The translations under genes and the position numbers were made by a program. From Chrysophaeum taylorii (taxonomy: Eukaryota > Sar > Pelagophyceae > Pelagomonadales > Pelagomonadaceae): DNA of 64,000 nt. The notes below the pieces were generated by a model. That model had not been told where the DNA came from. It saw only the letters and a list, made by a program, of their open reading frames with translations, and made no database searches. Positions 42,601 to 51,692 of the stretch are shown piece after piece (the stretch's first letter is position 1; every line of letters starts with the position of its first letter). The stretch spans positions 1 through 64,000 of the forward strand of contig JAQMWT010000117.1 in assembly GCA_029834535.1 (NCBI GenBank), given 5' to 3'.

Positions 42601-43560
42601 ACGACGGAACTTGTCGGTGAGAAACATCAACGCGTCGGTCATGCTCACGCTCGGCCAACTGTCATCCTTGAGCAATTTGTTGAGGCGCCGCAGGTCGACA
42701 GCCGCTCTGTAAGCGTTGGAAGTGCCTGGCTCAGCCCCTTTCTTAGGCAGCATCAGGATAGGAAAACCCCAAGGAGAGTTCGCGGGACGGACAACTCCGT
42801 CTCGGCTCCATTCCTCGATTTGAAGTCTCAAGCACTCGATCTTCTCCTTTGACAACCGATACGGCGACAACTTAATCGGGCTCGGATTGTCCTCTTTGAA
42901 CCGGAGGGTGACCTCAGGCGAATCAACGGGTCTCATCACGTCATCAAAGAATGCCCACGAGTAGGAAAGCAAGTGTCGCATCATCCGTTTTTCATCCTCA
43001 TTTAAAGCGGGATGGTCTGTAATGCCCAGCGCAGCCATCACCTCTTCGACCTGCGCGACGGTCGGAGGGATGACTTGCATGCTCTCTTGATCAGCTAAAT
43101 GAGGAGGCACCACTGGTACAGGATAACCATGTTCGTCGTTAGGCGCGTCCGCCCACGGAACTGCGTACGTCTTGAAATACGCTGGTCGCTCCTTCAATGT
43201 GCCTTCCTCTTCAGCGGTCGTAGAGACTTGGTTGCTCTGCATCACAGCAGTGGCGACGGTGCCCCCTGAAAAAGATTGAGCCGTCCCAGGCGATACAACC
43301 AACGGTGGTGGTGGGGTGGCGGTGGGAACAGCGGTGACGTTTGAAGTTTGGCTGGAGTAGAGGTCGTCTTGATGGATCCATGACACACATCGGGTGTCAG
43401 GGTCGAGCGTGGGAATACGCGAGTCGATAGCAAAAGATGAAAACCGTAGAAGACGGTAATCGGGATTGGCCATCGTCGCGGTAGTGATATTACGTAGTTG
43501 ACCCTGATTGCGAATCACATGATCAAATGAATTATGCACTGCGAGTGCGATGCGCATCAT
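39601..43560 (-). CDS. Gypsy-C pol: RT, RNase H, integrase
   Basis: 1319 residues, intact. RT ~190-480: AAVDLRRLN, SMDIRWGYHNLRL, LVAYIDDILAG (YIDD active site near 387). RNase H ~505-640: IRTDASAHGLGAY, LELLAVLSALENF, LETDHRNL. Integrase: HHCC zinc domain ~825-870 (HHRGLFGGHVG ... CIICQK), catalytic D ~897 (MDLFGPL), D ~956 (VTDNGSEF), E ~991 (SNHTERVNR), then the GPY/F module ~1125 (LRPIWRGPYIV). Residues ~1189-1255 (GKFVIFRVKARGNAWKKRI ... HYYTDLG) form an extra conserved domain also in Gypsy-A2 and D. No chromodomain is recognised. The first residues continue the methyltransferase frame. Confidence 0.95.
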   Translation of the reverse strand: MMRIALAVHNSFDHVIRNQGQLRNITTATMANPDYRLLRFSSFAIDSRIPTLDPDTRCVSWIHQDDLYSSQTSNVTAVPTATPPPPLVVSPGTAQSFSGGTVATAVMQSNQVSTTAEEEGTLKERPAYFKTYAVPWADAPNDEHGYPVPVVPPHLADQESMQVIPPTVAQVEEVMAALGITDHPALNEDEKRMMRHLLSYSWAFFDDVMRPVDSPEVTLRFKEDNPSPIKLSPYRLSKEKIECLRLQIEEWSRDGVVRPANSPWGFPILMLPKKGAEPGTSNAYRAAVDLRRLNKLLKDDSWPSVSMTDALMFLTDKFRRSSMDIRWGYHNLRLSADAQDVVTFTSPLGAFSYMRLPLGVKPAGSLFCKQLNTDLSKWLYRDLVAYIDDILAGHADTKSHLQCLVQVIPHLASKGYSGKVKKIHFMKEVIEFLGHLSTPNGLLPSPRSTEAIRHMPIPGTLSDADPKKQVRSFLGMGSFCRRYVCNFARVAEPLRQLTLPDVKFEWTKECREAWDAIIEAIVTSKGIYHPDYSLPFYIRTDASAHGLGAYLFQKVPVVGDDGKERVEERVIEYWSRTVPKSMRKYDPRRLELLAVLSALENFRFYIEGHQTKLETDHRNLTFLRDSNHTSGQLARWAMRLAAFDRELGYKPGNSPGMRIPDCLSRNPIDKLIEQDEDGEPINEAYLIFQEIPTDVPGTACFTFSSVTMSLLADREYTAALAAVSTRRSAPPPQFAYEAEPVDPVERLPFADQAEDEITLEEIAKEQIEDKTCTQIRQSLDSEQKDTRDKPPLPYEIEDNVLYKVDESESRRLIVVPQSMQERVITMHHRGLFGGHVGRDSTASQISERYWWPNVISSVTDFIKACIICQKIRSTVPKRYGLRCQPNRIGDCYVLGMDLFGPLRGADLHTYILAMYDATSHFLKLALINTKHDYAILNAFVDKIVLEGCLPRCIVTDNGSEFANKLFRTFVRQFNVRYRTTIPYHPQSNHTERVNRFIKAFLRAAMDEQRQTDWSIFVQCVAFMYNRMYIPGTKISPFMMRTGKQPLLPPDYNILGEQRGLPQSRQQILTDFKHKFEFYSQLVARAHQKAQETQKINYDAHQIDIQFSPGDYVLRFVPKTRHKLRPIWRGPYIVTKKKSPVVYEIKDVHDDNAEPVVVSVQQIVPLKVPIIDTSSAPLHTPSDRDRFKHGKFVIFRVKARGNAWKKRIYVAEVYEDYDHDNDTVALHYYTDLGSRDDPRVFDPTKPLTERRLRPEYKDRDGCSFTRFRANMDGCEPCVNDFRPEEIDTLVTNFSLHSNKVPTDIAERAYRLIRARDLRHP

Positions 43561-44500
43561 AGTCGCAGGAGGTACGTACCATGCTCCCCAGCATCTTCAT
43601 AGCCGCTGATTGCGAAATGCTACCCCATTTCCACGTCGTGGGGACGGTCATGATCTCCTGATGCATTTCCACGGACAGTGGTCGCACATTGGAAACGTGA
43701 GGGCCCATCTGCAACTTATTGCGCGTCACTGTGAAAGTGGGGCCGATGGCTGGTCGCGTAGATGAAAAGCTGTTCACCACAATCAGAGGGTGACCACTCG
43801 GAAAGCCTAACGCTGGCCCGAAACGGTCCTGCAAATTGGGTGGCACTCGCGTCAGTAGTGGCAATGACAAGCGCACATTGCTGCCAAGTAGGCGCGTGCG
43901 CGAACACAGCAATTCCGGGGTGATACTGTAAAAGTCAACCACACGCGGAATGTAGAACTTGTGATGGATAAAGGGAATCACGGATGGCTCCTGCTCCAAC
44001 GTCCATCGTCCAATCACGTGAGGTGCATTGCGGAAATGACGCAGAACCCACGAGGTGATGGCAGCACCCTTGCGCGCGTCCCTGTAGTGCAGGTTCGCGG
44101 TCGAGCCATAAATACAAGGAGGACTGGCGTGGAAGTACGAATGTCTCCAATGATCCTTATGTAGGTATGACAAGACCACATCGTACGTGCGACGATGAGA
44201 TTTCCCCAGGTCATGAAGCACGTACGGGATCTTAGGAAAGTTGAGCTGGAAAACAGCTCGCGCTTGTGGACATGAGTCCAAAGCCAACACAAAGCGAAAA
44301 GAGGTTCCATAGATCTCATTGCATCGTTGGATCCCCAAACTCGATCCACCAGCGCCGGCGAAATAAACGACGACGCTGATATAGGTGATTGGAATCCAAA
44401 CCAAAGAAGCATGCCTAGCAATAAGCTCCTGAGTCGTGGCTTCTTCCTTCGACATTTTTTTTGTTCCTTCTTCTGGAGGAGGTTCAGGAGGGGGTCTCAC
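43532..44500 (-). CDS. Cytosine-5 DNA methyltransferase domain of Gypsy-C
   Basis: About 322 residues. Motif I, VVYFAGAGGSSLGIQRC (47-57); motif II, LALDSCPQARAVFQLNFP; motif IV, HASPPCIYGS with presumed catalytic Cys ~129; motif VI position TLEQEPSV (~169); motif VIII, LCSRTRLLG (~200); recognition region ~205-265; motif IX, VRPLSVEM (~273); motif X, LGSMV (~305), then a 4-bp duplication shifts frame and the expected PP lies in the pol frame. This would add C5-methyl groups to DNA, perhaps the element's own copies or their targets. The upstream frame is open back to about 44640. The motif VI change, shared with Gypsy-A1, is worth noting because that Glu-Asn pair helps activate the cytosine ring. 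Confidence 0.87.
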   Translation of the reverse strand: MRPPPEPPPEEGTKKMSKEEATTQELIARHASLVWIPITYISVVVYFAGAGGSSLGIQRCNEIYGTSFRFVLALDSCPQARAVFQLNFPKIPYVLHDLGKSHRRTYDVVLSYLHKDHWRHSYFHASPPCIYGSTANLHYRDARKGAAITSWVLRHFRNAPHVIGRWTLEQEPSVIPFIHHKFYIPRVVDFYSITPELLCSRTRLLGSNVRLSLPLLTRVPPNLQDRFGPALGFPSGHPLIVVNSFSSTRPAIGPTFTVTRNKLQMGPHVSNVRPLSVEMHQEIMTVPTTWKWGSISQSAAMKMLGSMVRTSCDYDAHRTRSA

Positions 44501-44609
44501 AGCTAAGACCTCCTCCTCGACTTCCGTCTCATCTTCGTCAGCTGAAGCAGTCGCAAAACAGACTCTTGTATCCTCTTCAGCGGCTTCCAGCTGTACTTTG
44601 ACGCAACCT

Positions 44610-47123
44610 TCATGAAAAGTCGCATTCTCGCGCTCCTAGTAGTAGCTGCCCATTCGTCTGCCCCACGAAAAACATCAGCAGAGTGGAAGTTCCAGGCGTC
44701 ATAGAAACGCGCAAGATAATCCATTCGCGAATAGCCGCTCCCGAACCACCTGATCCGCTAAGAGTGCGAGTAGAGGGCAGCGCCTGGCGATGAATGATCT
44801 TATTTTCACGTCTGAGCTTGTTGTAGAGCACGTGATCGATGTATGGCGAGTCAGCCACACCATCCAGCCCAGCTGCAAGGACCGAATAAGATGCACCATC
44901 CTGAGTCACAACGGCGACAGGGATATACGTCAAACATGTCAACTTCGCCCCGTCGTATGTCACTGCTTTGTTCTCGCGATGATCGGGATGACTAGCTGTA
45001 TTCATCGCTGTCTGCGGGCAGAACTCATCGAAATCAGAGCTAATGCTCGGGCATGCAGCGGAGCCAGTGGCAAGATCGTCTGATGACGGCTCCACAGCGA
45101 TGGCCATCAATTGGTCTCGACCAGTAAACCAGCTTGGGTCCTCGTCTATCGACATCTCCCCTCCGTCTTGACTGGAGATGATAGACGCGACTTTGCGCAC
45201 CTCAGCACTCCGACTCTCTTCTGCCGTCCATGCGTCCTCGGTGATCACCAAAAAGGAGGGCGGTTCCATGGGTTCATCACAAAAGGAGTGCTCCTCTGGT
45301 GTTACATCACCACGGCTCTCATCCTCGTCGTCTCCGCTGATCACATTGCCGTCAATCAGCGCCGCATTCTGCACCGTGCATCCATTGAATCGCCTAGGGC
45401 CGCCCTGAACTTCACCAAGCACATCGAGCCACTGGGAGGCGGCGCCGGCACTGCACTGGCTGGGGTTGGCCTGCTGCTGTGTCGACTGGGTGGCTTGGCG
45501 TAGCAACGACAGGGTGTTTAGTGCCTGCGCAACGTCCTCCGATCTCAGCGTGCGCGATGCACTCTGCTGCTGCACCACTGGTTGCTGAACCATCTGCTGC
45601 GGAGCGGCTGCGATTACCTGTTGGGGACCTGCACCTGTGCCCTGCGCAGCAGTGTAGACGACCTGTGGGGGTGGCGTAAATGGTGCTTGAACGCGCTGCG
45701 TCACGGCAGCTTGATTAGCCGTGACCGCTTGTCGACATTGGGCCTGTCCTTCTGCCGTCGGTGGGAAGCCTGCAGCCTTCAACGTTCGGGCAGCGCGAGC
45801 TTTCCGATCAGGATTTCCAGGCTTAGGACACACCCCATCATCGTGCCCGTAATAAATATGCTTCCCACATTTCACGCACGTCATCAACGCATAGCGTAAC
45901 TCAGAGTCGAGATTCTCCGGAAGCCGACCAGACGCGTCAGAGCTGGTGACATAACCTGCTAGCTGCTGCTGCTGATACCATTCCTTACGCGTACGGTGGG
46001 GCTTGTCTTTTGGGACTTTGGTCTTTTTTGGATCTTCATGCTTGTCGCTGGACGTCCCCACCTCTGGCATCGCGTCCAATTGCAAGGCAAGTTGGAACGT
46101 CTGGTCTAGCGTTTGGTCCGGGGCCGAGATCCGCGCAAGGTGAATGTCGTGTCGGAGCTTTTCAGACGATAACCCTCGGAGAAAGTGCATCCGAAAAGCT
46201 TCGGGTTCCACCGGGTTCTTAGAAGCAGCTCGCCATAGTCCAAATTTTTGGACCCACTTGCTGACGTACTTGGAAAGCGGAAGGTTGCCTTGCGTCATCG
46301 TGTACCACTCGTACTCCAGTTGCTCTGTAGTAGCTCGAGGAGGGCAGGGCAATAGGAGTGCCTCGATTTTGGCCAAGTACTCCTCGTCGTGCTTACGGAT
46401 TTCCGCCTTCGAAACACGTCCGCGTAAATACCCTTTCCATAGTGGCTTGTGCTCGTCTTCCCACTTGTTATAAACAGTCATGGGAGCGAGTTGATATTCG
46501 CCACCGATCATGTTCATGGCGCATGAAGGACGGTCGAGCCTTAGCTCGATGATCCGCATCAGTTGGTTCCACCACGTCCGTACTTCGTCACGCGTCTTGA
46601 CAATAGGGCCCTGGAGTGTCGGGAAGTTCAACCTGTGCATCCCCGTCGGACCTCTATCGATGCTGATGGTATCATCGAACTCATCATCGTCGCCAGAAGG
46701 ATCGAAGTCAGGTGCAGAGGGCCTCCGCCGTATTGGTTCGGGATGCTTTCGAGGCGGGGGGTCGTCTGCACGATTTGCCGCGGCGTCGTCCGCTAGTTCC
46801 GGTCTGGCGCGATCAACGTCAGGTGATGGTGATCGCTTGTCTCGGACTCGCATGGCCTCTTTGAGCTCACGCCGCAGCTTCTCGGCCTCGTGCCGCTGAA
46901 ACTCGGCCTCTCGACGATGTTGCTCGACGAGGGTAGTATCGAGAGATGGTGGATATTCTTCTCGAGCTCGTCTCGCATCTTCGATTTCTCGTCGAAGCCG
47001 TTCATTCTCGGCTCGTTCATGCTGAGCTGTCCGACGCTGAAGCTCAGCGTCTCGGTATTGGCGTTGAGACTCTTCTCGCTCGTATTCCATCGTCCCTTCG
47101 AGATAGTGGATCTTAGAGCGATA
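44610..47123 (-). CDS. Gypsy-C gag and protease, main part
   Basis: Continues gag after H9 to a TGA at 44610. N-terminal charged coiled coil (REESQRQYRDAELQRRTAQ), acidic linker, capsid-like segment (NFPTLQGPIVKTRDEVRTWW ... FRMHFLRGLSSEKLRHDI), variant zinc segment CVKCGKHIYYGHDDGVC, Gln-rich region, then a protease-like domain over the last ~100 residues: GLDGVADSPYIDHVLYNKL as active-site strand and GQLLLGAREC as C-terminal segment. The stop falls just after the protease; the methyltransferase frame is open from about 44640, so a frameshift joins them, either programmed or mutational. Confidence 0.85.
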   Translation of the reverse strand, partial: YRSKIHYLEGTMEYEREESQRQYRDAELQRRTAQHERAENERLRREIEDARRAREEYPPSLDTTLVEQHRREAEFQRHEAEKLRRELKEAMRVRDKRSPSPDVDRARPELADDAAANRADDPPPRKHPEPIRRRPSAPDFDPSGDDDEFDDTISIDRGPTGMHRLNFPTLQGPIVKTRDEVRTWWNQLMRIIELRLDRPSCAMNMIGGEYQLAPMTVYNKWEDEHKPLWKGYLRGRVSKAEIRKHDEEYLAKIEALLLPCPPRATTEQLEYEWYTMTQGNLPLSKYVSKWVQKFGLWRAASKNPVEPEAFRMHFLRGLSSEKLRHDIHLARISAPDQTLDQTFQLALQLDAMPEVGTSSDKHEDPKKTKVPKDKPHRTRKEWYQQQQLAGYVTSSDASGRLPENLDSELRYALMTCVKCGKHIYYGHDDGVCPKPGNPDRKARAARTLKAAGFPPTAEGQAQCRQAVTANQAAVTQRVQAPFTPPPQVVYTAAQGTGAGPQQVIAAAPQQMVQQPVVQQQSASRTLRSEDVAQALNTLSLLRQATQSTQQQANPSQCSAGAASQWLDVLGEVQGGPRRFNGCTVQNAALIDGNVISGDDEDESRGDVTPEEHSFCDEPMEPPSFLVITEDAWTAEESRSAEVRKVASIISSQDGGEMSIDEDPSWFTGRDQLMAIAVEPSSDDLATGSAACPSISSDFDEFCPQTAMNTASHPDHRENKAVTYDGAKLTCLTYIPVAVVTQDGASYSVLAAGLDGVADSPYIDHVLYNKLRRENKIIHRQALPSTRTLSGSGGSGAAIREWIILRVSMTPGTSTLLMFFVGQTNGQLLLGARECDFS

Positions 47124-48111
47124 CAAGTGCAGGCCAGTAAGTTCACCTACTCCCAATCTCTAACCCCAGTAAGTTCACCTGGTCCCAGTAAGTTCACCTA
47201 GTCCCAATCTCTAACCCCAGTAAGTTCGGCGTAAGCCCACTCGTGCTCACATCCACTCACCCCACTCTCCTTCGAGCCCGTCGCTCTCACCTCCGCCAAT
47301 CTAAGCTGCTTTGATCCGTACACGCCGCTAGCCTTTGCGTTCACTCTAAAAACCCCAGTAAGTTCACTTGGTCCCAGTAAGTTCACCTGGTCACTCAGCT
47401 CACCTAGTCCCAATCTCCAACCCCAGTAAGTACACGTGGTCCCAGTAAGTTCACCTACAGTGCGCGTGTAGACGCCGGGAGGGGGCTTATCGGTATTGCG
47501 CAGCACGTGTGGGGTAGGGTGGAGTCGTCGACCCAGATGAGTATATCCTTGGGGATGCCGATCGACAGAGAGCCACGTAGAGCTGGACGTGGCAGAAGAC
47601 GGGCTTGGGAAAGAGGACGCCGACCTCGCGGGGCGTCTGGACCTGGCTCTTGTTGATCGTTTGGCGTAGGCGGGCCTTAAGCGATACAGGTTGGAGGAGC
47701 CTCGGTGACAACGACACGATCGATCATGTATCTGGTACCGTTGCAGTGGCCGTGCGACGGGTCGAGGTTGCGAAGACATTAAGCTCGCGATCAAAGTCAG
47801 CATGCCGTTGGTTGTCAGGGAGTTGAAAACTCTACTGTAAAGAGCGAGGCGTCGTCTTCCGACCCAACCTAGTCGGCCGAAAAGAACTCCGACGCCTCGT
47901 CTCCGGGAAAAAAAGGCCGCGTCACGCGCGCGTTGTCAGCATCGACAACATCGTTTCGACGGGGCGTGAGAATGGCGCGCTGAAAGAGCCGCCGCGGGTC
48001 GTGGAAATAGTCTGCGAGGTCGCCGTAGACGGCTTGGAGGATCACTGTCTGGCTCTCGCGCCTACCTGATCCTTACTCTCGCGCCTACCTGATCCTTACC
48101 CTAAATCGAGG

Positions 48112-48171
<60 letters not shown>

Positions 48172-48192
48172 TCTGTCGATTAGTAGTTAAGA
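47124..48192 (-). mobile_element. H9, Helitron element in Gypsy-C gag
   Basis: On - it starts TCTTAACTACTAATCGAC, ends GCCTGCACTTG, lies between A and T, and removal joins gag codons (EKVEE with YRSKIHY), fixing both ends. It has a long GACA tract on + (48117-48165). As it interrupts the young Gypsy-C, this Helitron family moved recently. Confidence 0.95.
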
Positions 48193-48630
48193 TTCTTCAA
48201 CTTTTTCGAGGAGGGTGCGCATAAGCGCGGGATCCCCCTCTATCTTTTCTTCTCCAGCAATCGCAGAGTAAGGTGGGGCCGGCGGTGCTCGAGTCACCGG
48301 CTCCCGGTTTGCAGCTGGAGTTCCTGGGTCGGACCGTAGTCGTTCCGTACGGATCGTCTCGTCTTCTCGTACGTGCACGGGCATAGGCGTTGGCTCGCCC
48401 CCGACTACCGTTGCAGGCATAGGTTCTGGGGCTGTCATGGCCCCCACCTCTTCACTTTCTGGAGTGCGCACTTCTGGCCGGACAGCCGTATCCGCCGCAC
48501 TCTCCACTGGTATCTCCACTCGTTCGCCACCCGTCCCGACATCTAGCCGTCTTCGGAGGGATGACTCCATCACTGGGGTGATGACTCGCCGCAGGCGTTC
48601 CTGGGCGTCCCGAAACCACGGGGCCGTCAT
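48193..48630 (-). pseudogene. Gypsy-C gag N-terminus, cut by H9
   Basis: ATG at 48630 (MTAPWFRDAQERLRRVITPV). About 146 codons, acidic and Pro/Thr-rich, ending LMRTLLEKVEE where H9 begins. The frame resumes at 47123. A role in Gag multimerisation is inferred only from position. Confidence 0.75.
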
Positions 48631-49093
48631 CTAATTTTGTTTTTGTCGTCAAAGCAGCAATTTGCCGGCTACTGCTTGACTGCGCGCTTGAGCCGGTTTG
48701 CTAGAGGATATGGTCGTCCTCCCCGGCCTACCTGTTCTGGGAGATGGCTGTCTCCCCCAGGCGAACTCTTTTTTTTTTTTCGGTTGTCTTGAGGATATGG
48801 TTGTCCTCCCCGATCTGCCGTTCTGGGATCGATGGCTTACTCCCCGCTCCCCAGGCGATTGTTTTTCGAGACTCACGACAACGTCCGCTCACGTTCGTAC
48901 ACGCCGAACGCTTGTTCCGCTTCGCGTATCGGAGTGACACCCTCGATTCGCCGGAACCGCACCCACAAACACGTCGGCTCTGCACTCGCTCAAAGCCTGA
49001 ACACCGATTCGCCGCCGAGCGCGGGAGACTGACAGTCCGGGATTCGCGTAACAACAACCCCGGAAACTATCAGTTCCCGTTTCTGAGACCACC
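48631..49093 (-). other. Gypsy-C leader with 87-bp duplication
   Basis: Untranslated leader between LTR and gag. Two tandem ~87-bp units begin at 48704 and 48791 (GAGGATATGGTCGTCCTCCCCG and GAGGATATGGTTGTCCTCCCCG). Each contains a palindrome-like GGGGAGGAC...GTCCTCCCC and could fold. Possible packaging or translation signal; not shown. Confidence 0.55.
49076..49091 (-). promoter_or_regulatory. Candidate primer-binding site, Gypsy-C
   Basis: Reads TGGTCTCAGAAACGGG on -, two bases inside the LTR. Its complement (CCCGTTTCTGAGACCA) has the form of a tRNA 3' end with CCA. The tRNA is not identified. Confidence 0.55.
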
Positions 49094-49452
49094 TGTGGTG
49101 GAAACTCAGCTCACCCGCCCCTCTTCGCCTAACCGTCGGTCACAACGTGACCGCTCAACTGTCCTGAACCACGGGTGGTTCCACCACACGTCCAACCAAA
49201 CGCTCACACTCCGCTCACGCCATGCTGTCGAACATTCAATTGAGGGTAATTTTAAGGAAACAGCAAGAATCGATAGATTCCAATGGGAGATCCATCAAGA
49301 TATGCTAGATCGGCAAGAGCAACACAGGTCCTCGGTACAGGAGTATCCTTGGAGAAGCAGGTGTGGGTGTCAAGCATGACACCGCCAAATTCAAGGTAAC
49401 AGGCAGGTAACAGGCACATAAGTGGGGGGGGGGGGTGGTTATTACCGCCACA
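49094..49452 (-). repeat. 5' LTR of Gypsy-C
   Basis: About 359 bp, nearly identical to the left LTR. The main difference is the length of the G run near 49425-49437. The outer edge is followed by GTGG, the duplicated target. Confidence 0.9.
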
Positions 49453-49967
49453 GTGGGTGCGGGAGATTGCGGAGAGATGTCACGGGCAGCGGTGTGCGTG
49501 GGAACCGGTGGCGAAGGATGGTCGACCTCAAGGTCCATGTCCGTGCCGGTGGGAAGAGGGTGTGTGCCAGACGAGGGGAGGTTCTCGGCGGCAATGTGGG
49601 TGGACATGAAGGACGGTTCGAGGTCCATAGGCGCAGGCTCGAGTGGTATGGGGTCATGAACTGTGGCGGAGGACCGCTGGCGGTGTGGGGGGCGGCGACG
49701 CGATGCAGGAGAGTTTTCGGCAGAGGGACCGGGAGGGTGGGTGGCTGGCGCCGTGGTGGGTATTGGGAGGGGCGCGGTGGTATTGGCGGTCCCCGCGTTC
49801 GGTGGAGGCGCGATGTCCGTAGCAACAGATCATGGTGGCGCGCGGCGGCGGGGGCCATGGCGGCGCGGTGCCGGTGTCGCAGCGGGCGGAGGGGGATTCG
49901 CATTGGTGGGTTCCCGACGGCGAGGGGGGGAGGTAGCGGACCCTGCCTCCGATGACTCCAGGTCCAT
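49453..49967 (-). pseudogene. IQ-like repeat gene, 5' part
   Basis: The - frame that continues into 39207 after removing Gypsy-C. ATG candidates are at 49967 (MDLESSEAGSATSPP) and 49628 (MDLEPSFMSTHIAAEN); a third MDLE occurs downstream, so the N-terminus holds a diverged MDLE-containing repeat in a Pro/Thr/Ala-rich background. An in-frame TGA lies at 49830-49832. From ATG 49628, 172 nt here plus 974 nt at 38234-39207 give exactly 382 codons. The Gypsy-A2 LTR begins 29 bp upstream of the first ATG, so the promoter is lost. Confidence 0.5.
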
Positions 49968-49995
49968 AGCCGCAGGCCCAGGAGGGGTGGTGTTA

Positions 49996-50324
49996 TGGTG
50001 GCACAGAAAAAACCTTCCCGACCCCCGGGTGACAAAGGGGGTGCTCACCGACTCGTCCTAGACCTCACTGAACGAGGAAAACACGGACTCGGGGTCGGAT
50101 ATGCTCGCCACACACCTTGCTCACGCTCACCAAGCCTCTCAACAAGATGGAGATGTGGTATATGATAGCAAGGAAACCACAAGAATGCAGCAAGAATGCT
50201 CCTCACAAGAGAGAGGTATGATGTCACTAAGAAGATCGGGAAAGGTGTCCCGTTGAACGGGTATCAAGCCTCGAGAGAGGGGGGGGGTAAGCCTTAGCGG
50301 TCAGGAGTTGCCGCCACAGGACTC
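49996..50324 (-). repeat. 3' LTR of Gypsy-A2
   Basis: + strand from TGGTGGCACAG to TTGCCGCCACA, with a G run near 50280. A purine-rich CCAGGGGAGTCC on - at 50325-50337 is a polypurine-tract candidate and is nearly the same in Gypsy-D. Confidence 0.85.
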
Positions 50325-50348
50325 CCCTGGTGAGAACACGAGCTGCCC

Positions 50349-51692
50349 TCAGCGAGTCCGGCGAGAAGCACGTGCCTTGGCTGAATGAGCATCTCGAGGA
50401 CGAATCTTCTTGTAGGCACGTTCAACGACAGGTTCAGGAACGCGTCCACGACGCAAAGTGAACTTAGGAATCAACACATCGATCTCATGCGGAGCGAAGT
50501 CGGTGACACAAGGAGTGGTACTGTTGTTGACATTGGTCTTGTTGGTGAAACTGCGATCGTCCACGCCCTTGTATTCCGGCTTAAGCTTGCGAGTAGAGAG
50601 ATGTGAAGTAGGCTTGTAATAAGAAACCTTGTCATGGGGACCGAGATCAGCATAGAAATGCAGAGCGACTCGATCATTCACAAAATCATAGGGTTCATAA
50701 ACTTCAGCGACATAAATCTTCTTTCGCCAATCGGACCGTTTATTATCCGGAATCCGAAAGATAACGAACTTACCATGCTTGTAATCATCCCGAAAGGTCT
50801 CCTTGGGCTGGGCACAGCTCGATCGACCACTGGAGAAACCATCACAGGGGTAATCTGACTAACATGAACACAACGGCGTTCGGGAGGAGAATCAAGAGAC
50901 CCAATCCTGTAAGTGACCGGGGACAAGCGTTCCAAAATAACGAATGGACCGCGCCATTCCGGTCGAAGCTTGTTCTGAAGAAAAGGGATGTAGAGCAGAA
51001 CATGTGAACCTTCTTCATACTCCACATCAACATGGTCCGCATTATAGGCGAGACGTTGTTTACGAAGAGGCTTCTCACGAGCTTCGTTCACCGTAGCGGT
51101 ATTGAATTTCAACCCCTCGCGAGTCTCTGCCACAACATCGGATCGAGTTTTCGGCAGGCGGCGGACATCAAGATCCATGATCGTATAATCTGTTGGCAAT
51201 AGAGGCTGCCTGCCGGTTGAGACGAAGCATGAAAGGTGAGATCTGAGTCCCCGGAATAAATTTACGATCGTAACAGAAAGCAATGTACTCCGCGAATTCG
51301 GGCCATTCCGTGTTCTTGCGGTTTTGAAGGCACGCACGGAGGAAAGCCTTGATAAAGCGGTTGACCCTTTCCGCTGGATTAGCCTGAGCATGATACGGAA
51401 TCGTGGTACTATACCGAACATTGAAAGGATGACAAAACTCTTCCATCGACTTGTTGACGGACTCTTTCCCATTGTCGGTACGAATCCTCTGATGTAGATA
51501 ACCTTTGAGTAATACATTCGCGAAAAAAGACTCGAGGATTGACTCAGCAGTCTTTTTTTTTTGGTGTAGTACGTCAAGAATCAAGAAACGAGAAAATGGA
51601 TAAAAAAAAACGATGAGATATGTCTCGGGACCAGCATTGGGCAAAGGTCCAAACAAATCCATACAAAGGACGACACAATCACCATCATACAC
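50349..51692 (-). pseudogene. Gypsy-A2 integrase and C-terminal domain
   Basis: Catalytic D in VLCMDLFGPLP, D in RTDNGKE, E in NPAERVNR; GPY/F module LRPEWRGPFVI near 50940; then the extra domain (KFVIF ... IYVAEVYE-like ... LHFYADLGPHD) and a tail ending at 50349. Frameshifts occur near 51555 (A run), 51220 and 50780. Compared with Gypsy-D and C, the order and conserved residues match. Confidence 0.85.

Larger units (their letters stand above)
39208..49452 (-). mobile_element. Gypsy-C, young Ty3/gypsy element with methyltransferase
   Basis: Flanked by ~358-bp LTRs with few differences and a 4-bp duplication GTGG (39204-39207, 49453-49456). - strand order: LTR, primer-binding site, leader, gag with coiled coil and zinc segment, protease, methyltransferase, RT, RNase H, integrase with GPY/F, extra C-terminal domain, LTR. 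H9 interrupts gag. Pol is a single 1319-codon ORF. Two frame changes occur: protease to methyltransferase near 44640, and a 4-bp duplication near motif X of the methyltransferase (about 43575). Confidence 0.9.

Noticed and set aside
49600-49640. GGTTCGAGGTCC resembling a tRNA B box
   Set aside because: One base off the consensus, no A box or cloverleaf, and inside a coding-compatible frame.
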